Source of the DNA: Allomeiothermus silvanus DSM 9946
Lineage (GTDB): Bacteria; Deinococcota; Deinococci; Deinococcales; Thermaceae
DNA: 64,000 nt
NCBI RefSeq assembly: GCF_000092125.1
Contig: NC_014212.1
Span: forward strand, 248,001-312,000
Direction of reading: 5' to 3'
Shown here: in pieces, positions 43,937 to 52,738 of the stretch
Layout of the letters: each line of letters begins with the position of its first letter
How positions within the stretch are numbered: the stretch's first letter is position 1
Program-made: the position numbers and the translations under genes
The notes under the pieces: generated by a model
Seen by the model: only the letters and a program-made list of their open reading frames with translations
The model's database searches: none
Told to the model about the DNA's origin: nothing

Positions 43937-44841
43937 ATGAACAAGAAAAGTTCCCGACCACTCTCCACGCTCGAGCGGAGGCTATGGGGCTGCGCCGCCG
44001 GGCGGTGTGGCGCAAGGGGATCGGCCTCGTCCTGACCTACGCGGTGCTGCTGGCCATCCTGATTTTCGCGGTTTTCCCCTTTTTGTGGACCCTGGCGATC
44101 GCGATCACCGACAAAAAAGCGGCGGGAATCAGCATCTACGACTTTCCCCGTAGCCTCCTCCCGCCTGCCGTCACCCTGGGTAATTTCGTCGAGGTATTCG
44201 AGAAGCTCAGGCTGGGTAAGTATTTGCTAAACTCAGTGGTCATCACCGGGCTCACCGTGGCGGGAACCCTGATCGTCTCGGCTCTGGCCGCTTACCCACT
44301 GGCCCGGCTGCGTTTTCCCGGGAAGAACCTCATCTTCGGTGCGATCATCGCTACCTTGGTCTTGCCCACCGAGACCTCGTTTATCGTCAACGTGCTGACC
44401 CTCAACAAGTTGCACCTGCTGGGCACCTACTGGGGCGTGGTGCTGCCGATTGTGGCGACAGCGTTCGGTATCTTCCTGATGCGCCAAGCCTATCTGGCTA
44501 TCCCCAGCACCCTTATGGAGGCGGCTCGGATAGACGGAGCCAGCGAAATGCAAATCCTATGGCGCATCATGATCCCGCTCTCGAGGCCCTCGCTCACCGC
44601 TTTGGGCATCTTTACCCTGGTAGGTACCTGGAACGCCTACTTCTGGCCCTCGGTAGCGCTGCTCACCAATGAAGAACTGCTGCCGTTGTCGGTGGCCATC
44701 CTGAAGCTCAAGGGGCAGTTCAACTACGATACTTTCAACGTGGCAGCGGGGGCCATCCTGATGATGATCCCGGTGCTATTAGTTTTTCTGCTGGCTCAGC
44801 GGCTTTTCATGCGCGGTTTAGAGGGGGCGGTGAAAGGATGA
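43933..44841 (+). CDS. sugar ABC transporter permease 2
   Basis: 302 residues, six helices of the MalG type. EAA motif: LMEAARIDGASEMQILWRIM. An N-terminal cytoplasmic extension of ~30 residues precedes helix 1. Start overlaps the first permease (ATGA), and its stop overlaps the FAD oxidoreductase start, so all three are translationally coupled. Confidence 0.88.
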   Translation: MNEQEKFPTTLHARAEAMGLRRRAVWRKGIGLVLTYAVLLAILIFAVFPFLWTLAIAITDKKAAGISIYDFPRSLLPPAVTLGNFVEVFEKLRLGKYLLNSVVITGLTVAGTLIVSALAAYPLARLRFPGKNLIFGAIIATLVLPTETSFIVNVLTLNKLHLLGTYWGVVLPIVATAFGIFLMRQAYLAIPSTLMEAARIDGASEMQILWRIMIPLSRPSLTALGIFTLVGTWNAYFWPSVALLTNEELLPLSVAILKLKGQFNYDTFNVAAGAILMMIPVLLVFLLAQRLFMRGLEGAVKG

Positions 44842-46223
44842 TGGAAAAGACCGCCATTCTGCCAGTCAAAACCGAATCTCGGCGCTGGGACGTGATCGTC
44901 GTGGGGGGCGGCACGGCGGGCGCCATCGCCGCCATCGCTGCTGCTCGAGCTGGTGCGAGAACCCTGGTGGTGGAAGCTCTGGGAAGCCTGGGGGGAACCG
45001 GCACCAACGCCCAGGTCACACCCCTTATGCGCAACGTTGCAGCCGGGGTCAACCTCAACCGGGGCCTCACCGACGAGCTCAAGCGCCGCCTCTGCGAGCG
45101 CGGCGACGGGGCCACCGACCGCAGCGGCAACGATAACTGGTTCAACCCCGAGGGGATGAAGTACGTCCTCGAGCGCATGCTGGTCGAGGCAGGCGGGGAA
45201 ATCCTCTACCACACCCACTTCGTGGCACCTGAGGTGGAGGGGGGGCGCGTGCGGGCCATCCTGGTCCACAACAAGGACGGGCTGGTGCGGCTGGCGGCCC
45301 ACACCTACATCGACGCCACTGGCGACGCCGACCTGGCGGTGCGGGCGGGCGCGCCCTTCGAGGCCGGGGAGGCCGAGAGCGGGCTGCACCAGGCCATGAG
45401 CCTGCGCTTCATGCTGGGCGGGGTGGACGGCGAGCGGCTGTGCGCCTTCCTGGCCCGCCACGGCCAGCCCCAGGAGAGCCCCCGTTTCATGCACTTCTGG
45501 ATGGTGTGGGGCAAGAAGTCGAGCCTCGAGCCCCTCTTCCGCCGGGGGGTTGAGGAGGGGCTCTTGCTCGAGCGCGACGGCGACTACTTCCAGGGCTTCA
45601 GCGTGCCGGGGCAGCCCGGGGTGATCTCCTTCAACTGCCCGCGCCTGGCCGCCGAGCTCAACGACGGGGCCGACGCCTGGACCCTTTCGCGGGCCCAGAT
45701 CGACGGCAAGGAGGCTATCGACCGGCTAGTGCGCTTCCTGCGGGCCACCTTCGAGGGCTGCGAGCATGCCTTCATCGCCTCGTATGCCCCCATGGTGGGG
45801 GTGCGCGAGACCCGGCGCATCGTGGGGGAGTACGTACTCACCCTGGAGGACATCCTCTACTGCAAGACCTTCGAGGATGCCATCTGCCGCAACCACTACC
45901 CCGTGGACATCCACACCCCGCGCGGCCAGAAGCTCTACCACGAGCGCTCGGGCGACCTGCCCTACTTCAAGCCTGACGCCTTCCACGAGATCCCCTACCG
46001 CAGCCTGATCCCGCAGGGGCTTTCCAACGTGCTGGTGCCGGGACGCTCGGCCAGCGCTACCTTCGAGGCCCAGAGCGCCATCCGGGTGCAGCAGAACTGC
46101 CACTCGATGGGCGAGGCCGCGGGGCTCGCGGCGGCGTGGTGCGCGGCGCGGGACGTGGGGGTGCGCGAGATTGACGGGGTCGAGCTGCGCGAGGCCCTGC
46201 GGCGGCAGGGGGCCAACCTGTGA
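44838..46223 (+). CDS. FAD-dependent oxidoreductase in the sugar operon
   Basis: 461 residues. FAD motif WDVIVVGGGTAGAIAAIAAARAG (~17-39), then GSLGGTGTNAQVTPLM and YIDATGDADLAVRAGAP near 155-170, and a C-terminal VPGRSASATFEAQSAIRVQQNC. This is the FAD_oxidored (PF12831) family found in several sugar operons, close to xanthan lyase-associated proteins. Substrate unknown; it could oxidise the imported amino sugar or a derived glycoside. Overlaps the permease gene by 4 bases. Confidence 0.8.
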   Translation: MMEKTAILPVKTESRRWDVIVVGGGTAGAIAAIAAARAGARTLVVEALGSLGGTGTNAQVTPLMRNVAAGVNLNRGLTDELKRRLCERGDGATDRSGNDNWFNPEGMKYVLERMLVEAGGEILYHTHFVAPEVEGGRVRAILVHNKDGLVRLAAHTYIDATGDADLAVRAGAPFEAGEAESGLHQAMSLRFMLGGVDGERLCAFLARHGQPQESPRFMHFWMVWGKKSSLEPLFRRGVEEGLLLERDGDYFQGFSVPGQPGVISFNCPRLAAELNDGADAWTLSRAQIDGKEAIDRLVRFLRATFEGCEHAFIASYAPMVGVRETRRIVGEYVLTLEDILYCKTFEDAICRNHYPVDIHTPRGQKLYHERSGDLPYFKPDAFHEIPYRSLIPQGLSNVLVPGRSASATFEAQSAIRVQQNCHSMGEAAGLAAAWCAARDVGVREIDGVELREALRRQGANL

Positions 46224-46240
46224 GGGCGAACCCTAACCCT

Positions 46241-46268
46241 GTAGGGACGACGCGCGCGTCGTCCCTAC
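46241..46268. repeat. 28-bp perfect palindrome
   Basis: GTAGGGACGACGCG followed by its reverse complement, between the FAD gene and the DUF4127 gene. No T-run, so not a standard terminator; it resembles REP-type intergenic palindromes. A related GTAGGGGCGAACC fragment is at 23902. Confidence 0.75.
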
Positions 46269-46326
46269 GAACGACCATTCAACACGGCCCCCTGGGCTGG
46301 GACACCGACGAGGAGAACCCCCACCG

Positions 46327-47847
46327 ATGAAGCGCGTGCTGCTGCTGCCCTGCGACACCCGCCCGCCCACCCTCGAGCTTCCCCACCAACTCGCGCGGGT
46401 GGCCGGAGTCGAGCTGCTTTCGCCCCCGCTCGAGCTGCTCAACGACCTCAACCGGCCCGGCGATACTGCGCGAATCGCCGAATGGCTGCGTGAGCACGCC
46501 CCCGCTGCCGACGCGGCCCTCGTCACCCTCGAGACCCTGGCCCTGGGCGGCATGATCCCGGCCCGCCGGGTGTCGGATAGCCTCGAGGATGCGCTGAAGC
46601 GGCTCGAGGTGCTGCGCGAGGTGAAGCGGGACAACCCCCGGCTACGCCTGCTGGCCTACGGCGTGATCGTGCGGGTGGCCCACGACAACGACCCGCTCGA
46701 GGAGAAGCCCTATTACGGCGAGTGGGGCGCGGCACTGCGCCGGGTGTCGGAGTGGACCGACCGGGTGGAGCGCGGGGCCGATTCCAGCGAGCTCGCGGAG
46801 GCCCGCAAGGCGGTGCCCGCCGAGGTGCTGCAGGACTGGCTCGCCACCCGCGAGCGCAACCATCAGCTTCACCAAGCAGCGATTCGGCTTCTCGAGGAAG
46901 AGGTACTCGAGCACCTTTGCCTGACCCTCGACGACACCACTCCGTATGGTCTAGCAACCAGGGATCGGCGGCATTTGGAAGCCCGGATCGACGAGCTGAA
47001 TCTGTGGCCGAGGGCCGATGTGTATCCGGGTGCGGACGAGGTGGCAGCGGTGCTGCTGGCTCGAGCTTTGGTCAATACCTGGGGCAACCCCCCCAAGGTC
47101 TTCGTGCGGTATCCGTCTGTCCTGGCCGAGGAGGCCGTCATGCTCTACGAGGACCGCCCGCTAGGCGAACTGGTGAAAGCGCACTTGCGGGCGGCAGGCT
47201 GTACGTGGGCCTGTAGCCCCGAGTCTGCCGACTTGATCCTCGCGGTCAATGCTCCTGCCTTTAAGCAAGCCCACTGCCAGCCGGATTTCGAGGCCGTGGA
47301 TACCGCCGCGCGCAACCTTCCCGAGTTCGTGGACCGGATCGCCGAGGACGTCTCCGCTGGCCGAAACGTCGCCGTGGCCGACGTGGCCTACGCTAACGGG
47401 GCCGAGGAGCGCTTCACCCGGCTGCTGCTGAATGCCGTGGATGTGACCCGGCTCGCCGGGTACGCCGCCTGGAACACCGCAGGCAATACGTTAGGCAGCG
47501 CTATCGCTTCGGGGGTCTGTTCCCTCCGCGGGGGCGACCGTGTAGCCCGGGCCGAAGCCACCTTCTCGAGGCTCGTCGATGACTGGCTCTACCAAGGCCG
47601 GGTGCGCGGCGAGGTGCGCGAGGCTCTAGGAAACCCCAGCCCCTTCGACCTGGGCGAGCTCAAGCCCCGCGCCGAGGCCCTGATCGAAGCCCGCATGGCC
47701 CCCTTGATCCAGGAGCTATGGGTGCGGCACTTCGCCCCGCGGCTGCCAGGGGTGCGCCTCGAGCGCGGGCCAGCCAGGTTAGCCTGGCCCCGCCTGTTCA
47801 CCGGGGTATTCCCCCTGCGCCTGGTGCGGGAGGGGCGCGTAATCTAA
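46327..47847 (+). CDS. DUF4127 family protein
   Basis: 506 residues with no signal peptide. The N-terminal LLLPCDTRPPTLELP and ETLALGGMIPARR, the YGVIVRVAHDNDP segment, TLDDTTPYGLA and YAAWNTAGNTLGSAIASGV are the conserved DUF4127 blocks. The acidic and His residues suggest a metal enzyme, but the activity is unknown. Its place between the FAD oxidoreductase and NagA suggests a step in sugar breakdown. GAGGAG precedes the ATG. Confidence 0.8.
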   Translation: MKRVLLLPCDTRPPTLELPHQLARVAGVELLSPPLELLNDLNRPGDTARIAEWLREHAPAADAALVTLETLALGGMIPARRVSDSLEDALKRLEVLREVKRDNPRLRLLAYGVIVRVAHDNDPLEEKPYYGEWGAALRRVSEWTDRVERGADSSELAEARKAVPAEVLQDWLATRERNHQLHQAAIRLLEEEVLEHLCLTLDDTTPYGLATRDRRHLEARIDELNLWPRADVYPGADEVAAVLLARALVNTWGNPPKVFVRYPSVLAEEAVMLYEDRPLGELVKAHLRAAGCTWACSPESADLILAVNAPAFKQAHCQPDFEAVDTAARNLPEFVDRIAEDVSAGRNVAVADVAYANGAEERFTRLLLNAVDVTRLAGYAAWNTAGNTLGSAIASGVCSLRGGDRVARAEATFSRLVDDWLYQGRVRGEVREALGNPSPFDLGELKPRAEALIEARMAPLIQELWVRHFAPRLPGVRLERGPARLAWPRLFTGVFPLRLVREGRVI

Positions 47848-47861
47848 ATGCAGGAGGTCTA

Positions 47862-48950
47862 ATGGAACTTTCCGGAACCCTCATCACTCCCCAGGGCCCC
47901 GTAGCCGGACGGCTCAGCTTCAGCGAGCGTATCGAGGGGCTCGAGCCGCTATCTGCCAAGCCGGAGCCCGAACGGTTTATTTTGCCTGGATTCATTGACT
48001 TACATGTTCACGGCGGCGGCGGAGCCGATGCCATGGAGGGTGAGGCCGCCATTCGCCAGCTGGCCCGCTTCCACGCCCAACACGGCACCACCACCCTGCT
48101 TGCCACCACCGTGACGGCTCCGGTAGAGGAGATCGAAGCGGCTTTACGGGGGGCTCGAGCGGTGATCGAGCGACCTGCTGTGGGCGAGGCCCAAGTAGCG
48201 GGGGTGCACCTGGAGGGCCCGTTTATCAACCCCCAAAAGCTAGGGGCTCAGCCACCCTACCCGCTTTTGCCCGACCTCCAGGTGATGCAGCGCTTTTGCT
48301 CGCTGGCCCCGATCCGCATCGTCACCCTGGCCGCCGAACTGACGGGCGCGCTCGAGCTCATCCGCTGGCTTATGGGGCGGGGGGTCCGGGTGCAGCAGGG
48401 CCATACCGCCGCCACCTACGCCGAAGCCCTATCCGCTTTCGAGGCGGGGGCCAAGGGCTTTACCCACCTCTTCAACGCCATGCCCGCTTTGCACCACCGT
48501 GAGCCGGGGGTGGCCGGGTTGGGGCTCGAGCGAGCACGCTATGCTGAGGTTATCGGCGACGGGCTGCACGTCCATCCGGCGGTGTTCCGGGTGTTATTGC
48601 GGACTATTCCGGGCGTATACGTGGTCAGCGACGCGGTAGCCGCCGCTGGGATGCCCGAGGGCGAGTATAGGATGGGCCGCCACCCGGTTTACCGCAAAGG
48701 CGATGGAGTCTACCTCGCCGATGGCGGGCTGGCTGGGAGTTCCCTCACCCTAGACCGCGCCTTGCGCAACCTGGTGGGGTGGGGTCTACCCCTGGAGGAA
48801 GCTGCGCGGCGGGTGGCTACCTTGCCTGCCGAGTATCTGGGCCTCGAAGGGCGGGGCCGCATCGAGCCGGGGGCGCAGGCCGATTTGGTGGTGATGAACG
48901 CACGGCTCGAGGTCGAGGAAGTCTACATCCGCGGGGAGCGGGTGCGCTGA
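47862..48950 (+). CDS. nagA: N-acetylglucosamine-6-phosphate deacetylase
   Basis: 362 residues from ATG 47862 (CAGGAGGTC upstream). Amidohydrolase fold: DLHVHGGGG metal His pair, HLEGPF with the metal Glu, GHTAATY, HLFNAMPAL, and the catalytic Asp in VSDAVAAAGM. Makes glucosamine-6-phosphate and acetate. The C-terminal barrel-cap ends with GQADLVVMN. Followed after 124 bases by the deaminase; I see no gene in that gap. Confidence 0.93.
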   Translation: MELSGTLITPQGPVAGRLSFSERIEGLEPLSAKPEPERFILPGFIDLHVHGGGGADAMEGEAAIRQLARFHAQHGTTTLLATTVTAPVEEIEAALRGARAVIERPAVGEAQVAGVHLEGPFINPQKLGAQPPYPLLPDLQVMQRFCSLAPIRIVTLAAELTGALELIRWLMGRGVRVQQGHTAATYAEALSAFEAGAKGFTHLFNAMPALHHREPGVAGLGLERARYAEVIGDGLHVHPAVFRVLLRTIPGVYVVSDAVAAAGMPEGEYRMGRHPVYRKGDGVYLADGGLAGSSLTLDRALRNLVGWGLPLEEAARRVATLPAEYLGLEGRGRIEPGAQADLVVMNARLEVEEVYIRGERVR

Positions 48951-49074
48951 GCCACCCCAGAGTGGGCTTGTCCGATGGCCTCATGCAGCTACGGCTACCC
49001 AACACCCCATTTACCGGGGTTCCCCCAGCGGCCCGCAGATATTTAGATCGAATACATGCTCCTGGAGAAAGCCC

Positions 49075-50118
49075 ATGAATGCTGACCAAACCAAGATGTA
49101 CCGCGAAGCCTTGCAAGCGCCCACGGTAGTGGAGCGTTTATTGCGCGAGAACCGGAGTGAGGTAGAGAGCCTGGCGGGTTTTTTGCGGCGTAACCCCCCA
49201 CCCTTTGCGCTCACCGTGGCTCGAGGCAGCTCCGACCATGCCGCCCTCTATGGCAAGTACCTGCTCGAGAGCCTACTGGGGCTGGTCTGCTCGAGCGCCA
49301 TCCCCTCTGCCATCACCGTATACGGGGCGAGGCTGGGGCTATACAAGGCCCTGGTGCTAGCGGTGTCGCAGTCGGGGGAGAGCCCCGATCTGATCGAAGT
49401 GGCCCGCCAGGCCCGGCGCGGGGGAGCCCTTACCGTGGCCTTGGTGAACCAAGAGTCCTCGCCGCTGGCTCGCTCGTGCGAGGTGGTGCTGCCCCTGTGG
49501 GCCGGTCCGGAGGAGGCTGTGGCCGCTACCAAAAGCTACCTGGCCACCTTAGCCGCCTTGGCCCAACTGGTGGCATACTGGCGCGACGATAGAGAACTGC
49601 AAGGCGCGCTCAGCCAACTCCCCGAGGCCTTACACCAGGCTGCTGAGGCGAACTGGAGTGCTGGGCTCGAGGTCTTGAGCGAAACCGACAACACCCTGGT
49701 GGTCGGACGGGGCTATGCTTTCGCAGTAGCCAACGAGCTAGCCCTCAAACTCAAGGAGACCAGCGCCCTCCACGCCGAAGCCCTCTCGGGGGCTGAACTC
49801 CTGCACGGCCCAGTAGCCCTGGTAGAGCCGGGATTCCCGCTATTAGCACTCTTGCCCAGGGATAAGCCCCTGCCCGGCATGCTAAGCCTCCTGGAGAACC
49901 TGCGCGGGAAGGGTGCCCACCTGCTGGTGGCCTCCTCCGAGGCGGACGCTCTGGAGTTCGCCCACACCCCCATGCCGCTGCCTGTCAGGCTGCATCCGGT
50001 CTTGGATTCGGTGCTTATCGCTCAGGCTTTTTACCCTTTTGCAGCCCAGCTGGCGGTGGCCCGGGGCCACAACCCCGACGCTCCCCGCAACCTCTCGAAG
50101 GTCACCCGGACACGCTGA
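49075..50118 (+). CDS. SIS-type glucosamine-6-phosphate deaminase (NagB-II)
   Basis: 347 residues with two SIS domains: VARGSSDHAALYGKYLLE and VLAVSQSGESPDLIEVARQ in the first, VVGRGYAFAVANELALKLKE in the second. It resembles the isomerase half of GlmS without the glutaminase, with the C-terminal PDAPRNLSKVTRT typical of amino-sugar deaminases. Converts glucosamine-6-phosphate to fructose-6-phosphate and ammonia. GGAGAAA precedes the ATG. Confidence 0.88.
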   Translation: MNADQTKMYREALQAPTVVERLLRENRSEVESLAGFLRRNPPPFALTVARGSSDHAALYGKYLLESLLGLVCSSAIPSAITVYGARLGLYKALVLAVSQSGESPDLIEVARQARRGGALTVALVNQESSPLARSCEVVLPLWAGPEEAVAATKSYLATLAALAQLVAYWRDDRELQGALSQLPEALHQAAEANWSAGLEVLSETDNTLVVGRGYAFAVANELALKLKETSALHAEALSGAELLHGPVALVEPGFPLLALLPRDKPLPGMLSLLENLRGKGAHLLVASSEADALEFAHTPMPLPVRLHPVLDSVLIAQAFYPFAAQLAVARGHNPDAPRNLSKVTRTR

Positions 50119-50128
50119 TGAGGTCGCG

Positions 50129-50809
50129 ATGCATCCCACGGTAGCTAAACTGCAGCACAAGCTTATCGTTTCCTGCCAGGCAAGGGCTGATACCCCCCTG
50201 CACGGCCCCCGCTTTATGGCGGCGATGGCCGAAGCCGCCGAGAGAGGCGGGGCGGGGGGGATACGGGCTAATGGGGCAGAGGACATCCGGGCCATCCGGG
50301 CCGTCACCCAACTCCCCATCATCGGTATTGACAAACGCCTGGACCCGCAGGGGAACGTGATCATCACCCCGGACCTGGAGTCTGCCCGCCGGGTCGTGGA
50401 GGCCGGGGCTGATCTGGTGGCCCTCTCCTGTGCTTTTTACCAACGACCCAGCCTTCCCGAACTACACACCCTCATCCGGGAGATTCAAGACGAGCTAGGG
50501 GTACCGGTGATGGCCGACTGCTCCACGCTCGAGGAGGGGCTGTGGGCCGCCGAAGCCGGGGCTGACCTGGTGGCGAGCACCCTTTCGGGCTACACCCCCG
50601 CCACGCAAGGGCTACACCAAGGGCCGGATTTGGAACTGGTGGCCGACCTCGCCCGGCAGGCCCGCGTTCCGGTGGTTGCGGAGGGCCGCATCTGGACCCC
50701 CCAGGAAGCCAGGGCTGCCCTCGAGGCCGGGGCGTATGCGGTGGTGGTGGGCACGGCCATCACCAACCCGACCGAGATCACCCGCCGCTTCGTAGAGGCC
50801 TTGCTATGA
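50129..50809 (+). CDS. nanE: N-acetylmannosamine-6-phosphate 2-epimerase
   Basis: 226 residues from ATG 50129 (GATGAGG upstream). TIM barrel with LIVSCQARADTPLHGPRFM, AGGIRANG, IIGIDKR, VMADCSTLEEG with the catalytic residues, TLSGYTP and VVAEGRIWTPQEA. Converts ManNAc-6-P to GlcNAc-6-P for NagA, so the operon can also use N-acetylmannosamine or sialic-acid breakdown products. No NanA lyase is seen. Overlaps the kinase start (ATGA). Confidence 0.92.
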   Translation: MHPTVAKLQHKLIVSCQARADTPLHGPRFMAAMAEAAERGGAGGIRANGAEDIRAIRAVTQLPIIGIDKRLDPQGNVIITPDLESARRVVEAGADLVALSCAFYQRPSLPELHTLIREIQDELGVPVMADCSTLEEGLWAAEAGADLVASTLSGYTPATQGLHQGPDLELVADLARQARVPVVAEGRIWTPQEARAALEAGAYAVVVGTAITNPTEITRRFVEALL

Positions 50810-51813
50810 CGCTCGTTTTAGGAATTGACGGGGGGCAAACCTCCACCCGGGCGGCGGTGGCCGACCTCCAGGGCCGGGTGTTGGCCCTAGCTCAGGCTGG
50901 GCCTTGGGATGACCTCTCCACCGAAGAAAAGCGCCAGCGCTGCCGAGCGGTGCTGGAAGAACTGCTGCGACAGATCGGAGCGCAGCTTCCCCTAGTGAAG
51001 GGCCATCGGCTCCCGGCTAGCGCCGGTACTCAGGAGCCGATCCGCCACGCCGCCTTGGGCCTGACCGGGGCACAGAGGGGCTCCCCCGTCGTCGAGGCCT
51101 GGATGCGGGAGCTCTTGCCCGGTTTGGTGAGCCTGGCCATTCACCACGACACCCAGAGTAATTTCCGGGGGGCCGACCCTTACGGCAACCCCGGGGTGTT
51201 GGTGATCGCCGGGGGCGGCTCGATCGCCTGGGGTTTCGATGTGGCGGGTCGGGAGGCCTTCGCAGGTGGCTACGGCTACCTTCTGGGCGACGTAGGAAGC
51301 GGTTATGAGCTAGGGCGGCAGGCGGTGCGGGCGGTGCTCGAGGCCTCCCAACTGCTGGGCCCGGCCACCCATCTGACCCAGGCCCTGCTGGTCCACCTCG
51401 GCCTAGGCCAGCCCTGGGATTTGCGCATGGCCTTTTACGATGGCCGCTTGGAACGCCAGCAAGTAGCAGGGTTGTTGCCGGTGGTGGCACGGGTCGCCGG
51501 GGAGGGCGATAAGGTTGCACAGCGCATCCTGAGGGAGGGGGGAGCGGCGTTGGCGGGGCTGGCGGGGGCTGTCATGCGCCAGCTCGAGTTCTGGGACCCG
51601 GCGGTGTACCCCACCGGGGGGGTCTTCCGGGTGGGTTTGCTGCGGGAGGCGTTTATGCAAGCGCTTGCTCGGCTGGCCCCTAGGGCGGTGGTGCGGCCTC
51701 CCCGGCTTGAGCCTCTGGGGGGTGCGCTGGTGCTGGCGCTCGAGCGGGCCGGGCCGATTCATCCTGGCCAGATTGTTGGCCTCGAGCAGGCCTTACCCTA
51801 CGCCGATGCCTGA
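50806..51813 (+). CDS. BadF/BadG-type N-acetylhexosamine kinase with repeat insert
   Basis: 335 residues. ASKHA ATPase: LGIDGGQTSTRAAV (phosphate 1), LVIAGGGSIAWGFD (phosphate 2), GDVGSGYELGRQA. Family members phosphorylate GlcNAc or glucosamine, which would feed NagA/NanE. Residues 64-76 (VKGHRLPASAGTQ) are the translated copy of a 39-bp repeat and sit in a surface-like region between the first two helices and RHAALGLTG. Starts in the nanE stop. Confidence 0.85.
   Translation: MTLVLGIDGGQTSTRAAVADLQGRVLALAQAGPWDDLSTEEKRQRCRAVLEELLRQIGAQLPLVKGHRLPASAGTQEPIRHAALGLTGAQRGSPVVEAWMRELLPGLVSLAIHHDTQSNFRGADPYGNPGVLVIAGGGSIAWGFDVAGREAFAGGYGYLLGDVGSGYELGRQAVRAVLEASQLLGPATHLTQALLVHLGLGQPWDLRMAFYDGRLERQQVAGLLPVVARVAGEGDKVAQRILREGGAALAGLAGAVMRQLEFWDPAVYPTGGVFRVGLLREAFMQALARLAPRAVVRPPRLEPLGGALVLALERAGPIHPGQIVGLEQALPYADA
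50995..51033 (+). repeat. 39-bp coding repeat, third copy
   Basis: GTGAAG, a variable 9 bases, then CTCCCGGCTAGCGCCGGTAC and TCAG, in frame inside the kinase gene. Same length, same reading frame and same 20-base core as the two copies at 30086-30163. Confidence 0.85.
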
Positions 51814-52738
51814 GTTCCTCCCAAGCCTCGAGTCCCCCGCTCAGGCCGAGCCCCATGGGCGGGATGAGTTCGGACTGCCCTTCGTCCAGCTTTCGCCCCA
51901 CCCCACGGGACTGCGTTTTCCCCGCCCGCCTACCTCGGTTGCTTGGGCCCGCCCGCTGCTGCGCCTAGTGAACGCCCGCGACTGCCGCCGTACGGCCCGC
52001 CTTGTGGTGTGGAGGGGGCGTGTCCGCCTCGGTACACTGGACGTGCGAATTCCTGCGCGGTGGGCAAGCTGGCTGCTGGACCTCTCGGGCGTACTTGGGT
52101 GTGATCCCGCGCGCTGGCCGGAGGTGCTTGAGGTCGAGGTCACCGCCCAGAAGACCTTGGTCGGCATCCAGGATTCGCTACTTCTAGATCATCCCTTGCC
52201 AGCGCTGATTGTAGGCGGGGAAGACCGCTTCGCACCCACGAGTGCGTGGGTTGCGGTTCCCTTTGAGCCTGAACCGAATCCTCGAGTGCGGGCCCTAAAT
52301 GATTTCCTCCACACCCGAGGGGCTCTCGATTATCTGGGCTGGATGGTTGGTTGTACGACTACCGGGCTGTGGGATATGTACACTGCTACGGGGAATCTGC
52401 ACTTTCTCGAAACTCGAAACTCTAATCATCGTGTACCTGCTTCTCTCCGAGCAATTTATCAAGGGATTGACTGCGGGAGCTACCAAGGGCTAGCCGGGAA
52501 AAGCCCGGTCGTACTGGTGCGGCCATACTGCCTTCCCCACTCCGAGCGTCCGCGCGGCTCGGTAGGCCCAGTAGGGCTCGGCCAGGAGGGCTCGAGCCAA
52601 AAACACCACATCGGCCTGTCCCTCGCGGAGAATGGCCTCGGCCTGCAGGGGGTCGGTGATGAGGCCTACGGCCCCGGTTTTGAGAAAGGCCTCGCGCCGG
52701 ACCTTCTGCGCAAAAGGCACCTGGTACCCCGGGCCTAG
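51806..52738 (+). pseudogene. truncated gene, probably an alpha-barrel glycoside-hydrolase-like protein
   Basis: ATG 51806 overlaps the kinase stop. About 200 residues look like real protein: PRFPRPP-type start, beta-rich middle, then DFLHTRGALDYLGWMVGC and TGLWDMYTATGN, which resemble alpha/alpha-barrel sugar hydrolases. After residue ~203 (HFLETR, ~52413) the resemblance ends; the frame merely runs on through AT-richer DNA and then antisense through the OYE gene to 52738. The 3' part of a larger gene has therefore been lost. A short direct repeat CTCGAAACTCGAAACTC marks the break. Confidence 0.5.

Noticed and set aside
51665-51805. Longer start for the truncated gene
   Set aside because: Overlaps the kinase in another frame; ATG 51806 overlaps the kinase stop, the usual coupling here.
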